From positions 930,001-994,000 of the forward strand of contig NZ_JBNAGG010000001.1 of the NCBI RefSeq assembly GCF_049801075.1: a DNA stretch of 64,000 nt. The letters are read 5' to 3'. The stretch comes from Maritalea sp049801075 (GTDB lineage: Bacteria > Pseudomonadota > Alphaproteobacteria > Rhizobiales > Devosiaceae). Under the pieces are notes generated by a model. The model ran no database searches. It had not been told where the DNA came from and saw nothing but the letters and a program-made list of their open reading frames with translations. The translations under genes and the position numbers were made by a program. This document shows positions 59,476 to 64,000 of the stretch, piece by piece. Position 1 is the first letter of the stretch. Every line of letters begins with the position of its first letter.

Positions 59476-60819
59476 ATGGTCAATCGGCGACATTTTTTGA
59501 TGGCAGGTGGCTCGTCCTTATTGGGCGGCATGGCAACAATTGGCATGTCTTCTCCGCTCCTGGCGCAAAATGCTGTAAATGGCGCTTTGTTGGATGGGCG
59601 GAACTTTGGCCTCACTCCCGGTGCGCCCTATGATCAGGCAGAGGCACTTTCAGCCGCCATCGGCGCGGCAAACAGCGCCAAGCAGAAACTGTTTTTGCCA
59701 GCAGGCAGCTACAACATCTCTAATGTTGGATTGCCCAGCAATACGCAGATTATCGGCGCGGGCGGCGCAACTAAGCTTGTGCAAATGACGGATAAGCCAG
59801 TCTTCACATTGATCGGCGCGCAAAACATTGCGCTTGAGCAATTTGATTTGGTGGGCGCGCAGGATTTGGCGGCAGACGCGATCCTCTACATGCAGTCCGT
59901 GCGCAATGTGAATATCGAAGAATGTGGATTTTTCGCCAGCGCCAAACACGGTGTTTGGGGCTATGACGCGCAAGTTCAGATCAATAGCAATCGCTTCGAG
60001 CAAATTGGCAGCGCCGCAATCTTTTTGAACAATGGTGTTCAGTCGCAAGTGCGCGGAAACGTGATTAAAGGGTGCGGCAATAATGGCATTTTGATTTGGC
60101 GCGACGAGCCCGGAATTGATGGCACAATTGTTGCTAACAACCAAATTCAAGATATTGATTGGCGCAGCGGTGGCAACGGCCAAAATGGCAATGGCATCAA
60201 TATCTTCCGCGCACAAAATGTCATCGTTTCAAACAATGTGATCCGCGATTGCGGTTTCACCGCTGTGCGGGCAAACGGCACCCGCAACACGCACATTATT
60301 GGCAACAATTGCTTGCGGTTGGGTGAAGTGGCCATCTTCTCTGAGTTCGGATTTTCAGGCTCTTTAATCAGTGACAATTTGATTGATGAAGCCGCTACAG
60401 GCATTTCAATCACCAACTATAATGATGGTGGTTATCTTGCTGTTTGCGCCAACAATATTGTGCGCAATATCTGGGACAAAAGCCCCAACAATCCAGACAC
60501 GATTCCGCTTGGCATCGCGGCAGAAGCGGACTGCAACCTTTCGGGCAATGTGGTGGAAAATGTACCGGGCGCTGGCCTTTTGCTGGGCTGGGGGCCTTAC
60601 CACCGCAATTTGCTGGCGAACGGCAATTTGGTGCGCAAATGCAAATATGGCATTGCAGCTTCGGCTGTCGAAGGCGATGGCCCGATCAACATTACGGGCA
60701 ATTCCTTGTTTGAATGTGATCAACCGCTTGTCGGCGGTAAATGGCAGGATATCGCCTATGATGATCTGACACGGAGCGCGCCAGACCATATTTTTGTTTC
60801 CAACAATGTTGTCGGCTAG
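59476..60819 (+). CDS. TIGR03808-type Tat-exported beta-helix protein
   Basis: 447 residues, ATG preceded by GGAGG. The Tat signal NRRHFLMAGGSSLLGG is at the N-terminus. The rest is a right-handed parallel beta-helix built of repeats with NNxI/V patterns (e.g. NTHIIGNNCLRLGEVAIFSE). This is the TIGR03808 family (TAT-translocated repetitive protein), found in rhizobia and relatives. It could bind or cut polysaccharide, but activity has not been shown. Confidence 0.9.
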   Translation: MVNRRHFLMAGGSSLLGGMATIGMSSPLLAQNAVNGALLDGRNFGLTPGAPYDQAEALSAAIGAANSAKQKLFLPAGSYNISNVGLPSNTQIIGAGGATKLVQMTDKPVFTLIGAQNIALEQFDLVGAQDLAADAILYMQSVRNVNIEECGFFASAKHGVWGYDAQVQINSNRFEQIGSAAIFLNNGVQSQVRGNVIKGCGNNGILIWRDEPGIDGTIVANNQIQDIDWRSGGNGQNGNGINIFRAQNVIVSNNVIRDCGFTAVRANGTRNTHIIGNNCLRLGEVAIFSEFGFSGSLISDNLIDEAATGISITNYNDGGYLAVCANNIVRNIWDKSPNNPDTIPLGIAAEADCNLSGNVVENVPGAGLLLGWGPYHRNLLANGNLVRKCKYGIAASAVEGDGPINITGNSLFECDQPLVGGKWQDIAYDDLTRSAPDHIFVSNNVVG

Positions 60820-60825
60820 CTTTTC

Positions 60826-61851
60826 CTAAAAGAACGATGCGAATTCGCCACTTAGGTGAGCTGTGCCAACTTCAAATCCACGCCAATTTTTGGTGGTCTT
60901 GTGCGACCATTGCGCCAGCAAATTCTTTTGATCTTGTGATGCATTGGCCAGCGTTGCAACTAGCCCCGCGACGATTGCTTCAGCCGCAGGCACTGACCCG
61001 TCATCCACTTTCAGTGCAAAACCCAAATGCGAATCTCGCAATGCGCCGCAGAACACGCCATCTGCGCCCACTTTCATCATCAGTTTGCCCTTAAACGCCT
61101 CCATCGCATCGGTATCGATCCGATCCGTGCCCGCCACCAACATTGCGTTTTGCGCGCAAGCATCGAACAAGCGTTGGCCAGCTTTGGTATAGAGTTCCGG
61201 CAAGTCGGAATTGGGATCGCTCAGTTTGGCGAAGCCAACGGCAAAACCGCGCAAGGGAGATGCCCATGTGGGGATAGAGCACCCGTCGCGCCCACAGCGG
61301 TCCGTACTCATTGTGGCGCCGACTATTTTTTCAACGCAGCTCCGCACTAGTTTCTGCACCGCATGATCCTGCTCAATATAGCCCTTTGGATCTATGCCCA
61401 GCGCCTTGGCCACTGCCAACATGCCCGTATGTTTGCCAGAGCAATTATTGTGCAAAGCAGACGGTTCTTCGCCTTTTTTGCGCATTTCATTACGGGCCGC
61501 TTTATCTGACGGCACATGGGCGCCGCATTCAAGCTGCTCAGCTGTCATCCCGATTTTATCGAGAAACCGCAAAACACCTTCTACATGAATGGGTTCACCT
61601 TTGTGCGAAGCGCAGGCCAGTGCCAAATCGCGATCATCAAGATCGAACTTGTCAACGGCACCGCTTTCAAACAAGGCCAATGCTTGTAGCGACTTAATTG
61701 CAGATCGAGGGAAGATGGGGTGATCAATGTCACCTGCGCTGGCGACAATTTCGCCACTTGAGTCAGCAATGCAAAATGCTGCCCGATGCCGATTTTCAAC
61801 CCAATTGCCGCGTGTAAATTCTACCAAAACCGGATTTACGGTTTCCTGCAT
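60826..61851 (-). CDS. L-asparaginase, Rhizobium etli type (class 3)
   Basis: 341 residues. The family motifs are S50-A-I-K53 (PRSAIKSLQ), S82 in CASHKGE, C137-S-G-K140 in NNCSGKHTGM and C191 in GRDGCSIPTWA, matching the catalytic Ser-Lys pairs and zinc-binding Cys/Lys of ReAIV/ReAV. It hydrolyses asparagine to aspartate and ammonia. It converges with the beta-helix gene and is divergent from lldD. Confidence 0.93.
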   Translation of the reverse strand: MQETVNPVLVEFTRGNWVENRHRAAFCIADSSGEIVASAGDIDHPIFPRSAIKSLQALALFESGAVDKFDLDDRDLALACASHKGEPIHVEGVLRFLDKIGMTAEQLECGAHVPSDKAARNEMRKKGEEPSALHNNCSGKHTGMLAVAKALGIDPKGYIEQDHAVQKLVRSCVEKIVGATMSTDRCGRDGCSIPTWASPLRGFAVGFAKLSDPNSDLPELYTKAGQRLFDACAQNAMLVAGTDRIDTDAMEAFKGKLMMKVGADGVFCGALRDSHLGFALKVDDGSVPAAEAIVAGLVATLANASQDQKNLLAQWSHKTTKNWRGFEVGTAHLSGEFASFF

Positions 61852-62179
61852 AGATCGTCCCCTATTTTTGCGATTGCCGCTTTTACGCGATCAATACCAC
61901 ACGCATCATGGCGCACCAATGCACCATTTCGCTAATTGCGGCGCGAAAATTCACTGCAATCAACATTAAAAAAGTTACATATTGGACTGTCCTGCGCCTG
62001 TCGGACTTTGACATGACGCGCATTGCCGCTATTGAAGAAGGCAGGGGTTGTTGGCATGTTTCGCTGATCGCTGGCGGCAAAAGCCGCACTTTGTGCATGA
62101 TCAACGGGCAACAATCCGATATCTTTATGGCCATCACGCCATTCAGCGTGCATCGGTTGCCTGAGCTAGGAGCAAGTTT
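61852..62179. other. Intergenic region between asparaginase and lldD
   Basis: These 328 bp must carry divergent promoters for the two genes. A plus-strand open frame (61908-62288) crosses it but runs 109 bp into lldD in another frame and has no family resemblance. AGGAG at about 62169-62173 is the lldD ribosome-binding site. I see no RNA gene or repeat here. Confidence 0.4.
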
Positions 62180-63358
62180 ATGCGTCTCAAGGACTGCTAT
62201 AATTTCCACGATTTCCGCAAATTGGCCCAACGCCGTCTACCCAGTCCCATTTTCAACTATATTGATGGCGGTGCAGACGATGAGGTGACGCTGGCAGAAA
62301 ACAGCAAGGCCTTTAATCGTTGTGATTTGCTGCCTTCGGTTTTGGCCGGCGTGAAGGATATTGATATGTCCGTCACGGTGATGGGCCAGAAACTGGATAT
62401 GCCGGTTTATTGCTCCCCCACTGCTTTGCAGCGCTTGTTCCATCATCGCGGCGAACGTGCGGTGGCGGCCGCAACCGAGAAATATGGCACCATGTTCGGT
62501 GTATCCTCATTGGGCACTGTGTCTTTGGAAGAATTGCGAAAAAAGCACAAAAACCCGCAAATCTATCAGTTCTATTTCCACCGCGACCGTGGCCTCAATC
62601 AAGCCATGATGCAGCGCGCTAAAGAAGCGAAAGTCGACGTGATGATGCTCACAGTGGACAGCATTACGGGCGGCAACCGCGAACGTGATTTGCGCACTGG
62701 ATTTTCGATTCCGTTCCGACTGACCTTGGCGGGGATGCTTCAATTTGCGCTGAAGCCGATGTGGGGCATCAATTATGTCACGCACGAAAAGTTCCGCCTG
62801 CCCCAACTTGATGATCACGTAGCAATGGGTAGCGGCACCAGTTCTATTGGCGGCTATTTCACCGAAATGCTTGATCCGACTTTGAACTGGGATGATGTCG
62901 CGAAAATGGTGAAAGATTGGGACGGCCAGTTCTGCCTGAAAGGCGTGATGACTGTGGAAGATGCGCGCCGCGCCGCCGACATTGGCTGCACGGGCATTGT
63001 GCTTTCCAACCATGGTGGTCGCCAGCTCGACGGATCGCGCACGCCGTTTGACCAGCTTTCTGAAATTGTTGACGCTGTAGGGGATCGCCTTGATGTGTTG
63101 ATGGATAGTGGCGTTCAGCGCGGCACACATGTGCTCAAGGCTCTTTCCCTTGGTGCCAAAGCCGTTGGCGTCGGCCGTCAATATCTTTATCCGCTGGCTG
63201 CCGCGGGGCAACCCGGGGTTGAACGAGCGTTGGGTTTGATGCGCGCTGAAATTGAACGCGACATGCGTTTGATGGGCGTGAGCAGCATTGATCAATTGGG
63301 GCGTCACAATGTGCGGTTCAAAGATCAGTTTGGACCACTTGGCGCAGGTGCTGAATGA
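62180..63358 (+). CDS. lldD: L-lactate dehydrogenase, FMN-dependent
   Basis: 392 residues of the alpha-hydroxyacid oxidase family: FNYIDGGADDEVTLAEN near the start, FMN-binding lysine in FCLKGVMTVEDA and the active histidine in LSNHGGRQLDG, arginine in the same loop. It oxidises L-lactate to pyruvate with electrons passed to the respiratory chain. The stop overlaps the start of dld by 4 nt (ATGA). Confidence 0.93.
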   Translation: MRLKDCYNFHDFRKLAQRRLPSPIFNYIDGGADDEVTLAENSKAFNRCDLLPSVLAGVKDIDMSVTVMGQKLDMPVYCSPTALQRLFHHRGERAVAAATEKYGTMFGVSSLGTVSLEELRKKHKNPQIYQFYFHRDRGLNQAMMQRAKEAKVDVMMLTVDSITGGNRERDLRTGFSIPFRLTLAGMLQFALKPMWGINYVTHEKFRLPQLDDHVAMGSGTSSIGGYFTEMLDPTLNWDDVAKMVKDWDGQFCLKGVMTVEDARRAADIGCTGIVLSNHGGRQLDGSRTPFDQLSEIVDAVGDRLDVLMDSGVQRGTHVLKALSLGAKAVGVGRQYLYPLAAAGQPGVERALGLMRAEIERDMRLMGVSSIDQLGRHNVRFKDQFGPLGAGAE

Positions 63359-64000
63359 ACAATCAAGAGCTGATTGATGGTTTTCGCGCAATTGTTGGCA
63401 AGCGCCATGTGCGCACGGGCCCACGTGCCACCGAACGCTTTCGCCGTGGATTTCGCTCCGGCGAAGGGGAAGCGCTTTGCGTGGTGCAGCCCGGCACGTT
63501 GCTGGAGCAATGGCAGGTGGTTAAGGCCTGCACAGCGGCAGACAAAATTATCATCATGCAAGCCGCCAATACAGGATTAACGGAAGGCTCCACGCCCTCC
63601 GGCACCTATGATCGCGATGTTGTGCTGATCAATACGCGCAGGATGGACAAAATCCATTTGCTGGATTCTGGCAAGCAGGTGATTGGCCTGCCCGGCTCAA
63701 CCCTTTTCTCCCTCGAGAAACTTCTCGCACCCTTGGGGCGTGAACCACACTCAGTTATTGGTTCTTCTTGCATTGGCGCGTCCATTGTTGGTGGTGTGTG
63801 CAACAGTTCAGGCGGCTCACTGGTTGAACGCGGACCTGCTTACACCGAGCTTTCGCTCTTCGCGCAATTGGACGCGGAAGGGCAACTTCAATTGGTCAAT
63901 CATTTGGGCATCGATTTGGGCGACACGCCGGAAGAAATGCTCACTCGTTTAGATAATGGCGATTTTGATCAAAGTGGCGGTGCTGACACCAATCGCAAGG
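63355..64000 (+). CDS. dld: D-lactate dehydrogenase (quinone), N-terminal part cut by edge
   Basis: The frame from the ATG at 63355 stays open to the right edge (215 residues). The FAD_binding_4 motifs IIIMQAANTGLTEGSTPSGT and a following YDRDVVLINTRRM match Dld. IGLPGSTLFSLEKLLAPLGR and GASIVGGVCNSSGGSLVERG follow. It oxidises D-lactate at the inner membrane. Coupled to lldD, it gives the cell use of both lactate isomers. Confidence 0.93.
   Translation, partial: MNNQELIDGFRAIVGKRHVRTGPRATERFRRGFRSGEGEALCVVQPGTLLEQWQVVKACTAADKIIIMQAANTGLTEGSTPSGTYDRDVVLINTRRMDKIHLLDSGKQVIGLPGSTLFSLEKLLAPLGREPHSVIGSSCIGASIVGGVCNSSGGSLVERGPAYTELSLFAQLDAEGQLQLVNHLGIDLGDTPEEMLTRLDNGDFDQSGGADTNRK

Noticed and set aside
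61908..62288. 126-codon plus-strand frame before lldD
   Set aside because: It runs into lldD in another frame, has no similarity to a known family and no good ribosome-binding site; it was left as intergenic.
62507..63424. 305-codon minus-strand open frame over lldD
   Set aside because: It is fully antisense to intact lldD and the start of dld; composition is Arg/His/Ala-rich as in shadow frames.
1..64000. CRISPR arrays, tRNA or rRNA genes, insertion sequences
   Set aside because: No regularly spaced repeats, cloverleaf-like intergenic segments or transposase frames were found by reading; a dedicated search (tRNAscan, Infernal) was not possible.

Overview
The window looks like the chromosome of an alphaproteobacterium of the order Hyphomicrobiales (Rhizobiales). 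The markers are a ccmI-ccmE-ccmF-ccmH block followed by degP and a two-component system, a FeuP/FeuQ-type pair with a small PepSY-like partner, a MucR zinc-finger regulator, a PBP1A gene followed by DUF1214 and DUF1254 proteins, DUF2336, DUF1491 and DUF6456 proteins, a TIGR03808-type Tat protein, a Rhizobium etli-type asparaginase and a complete gene transfer agent (GTA) cluster. The seven-gene Mrp Na+/H+ antiporter fits a marine or salt-exposed lifestyle. Genus cannot be fixed from sequence reading alone. No tRNA, rRNA, IS element, integrase or CRISPR array was seen.

Layout. 1-9144 (minus): the start of a sensor kinase cut by the left edge, its OmpR-type regulator, DegP, a TSUP permease, an alpha/beta-hydrolase-OsmC fusion and the cytochrome c maturation genes. 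9285-14058: a two-gene oxidoreductase-like cassette resembling part of sarcosine oxidase, an unrecognised 437-residue gene and a lipoprotein. 14101-16436: the feuQ-feuP-feuN-like group, preceded by an 11-bp-period direct repeat. 16491-32232 (all minus): the GTA, in RcGTA order from small terminase to the g15 tail-tip protein, continuing without a break into a DUF2793 fibre/spike-like protein and a muramidase joined to a holin-like membrane segment.

32399-45855: a DUF4336 protein, a YcgN cysteine-cluster protein, PBP1A with its two partners, a lipoprotein, then a likely cell-cycle block (DUF2336, DUF1491, peptidoglycan-binding protein, PAS histidine kinase), two AT-rich orphan genes, DUF5330, SufE, DUF6456 and a DnaA-domain-IV-like DNA-binding protein with a 24-bp palindrome in front. 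46032-52584 (minus): mucR and mrpA-G. 52875-64000: MsrB, oligopeptidase B, Fe superoxide dismutase, a receiver-domain protein under a textbook CtrA box, a HerA/DUF853 ATPase with an unknown partner, YbjQ, a Tat-exported beta-helix protein, asparaginase, and an L-lactate/D-lactate dehydrogenase pair cut by the right edge.

How the parts work together. The GTA region is the most interesting. It has no integrase, repressor or replication genes, so it is a GTA rather than a prophage. Unlike RcGTA, where fibre, spike and lysis genes are unlinked, the receptor-binding-like and lysis genes directly follow g15. Two intrinsic terminators with the same T6ATT tail sit inside the transcription unit: one ends 14 nt before the g1 start codon, the other lies between capsid gene g5 and connector gene g6. 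This suggests control by read-through or antitermination. A 50-codon gene between g3.5 and g4 and an internal start with its own ribosome-binding site inside the muramidase gene are further unannotated-looking elements.
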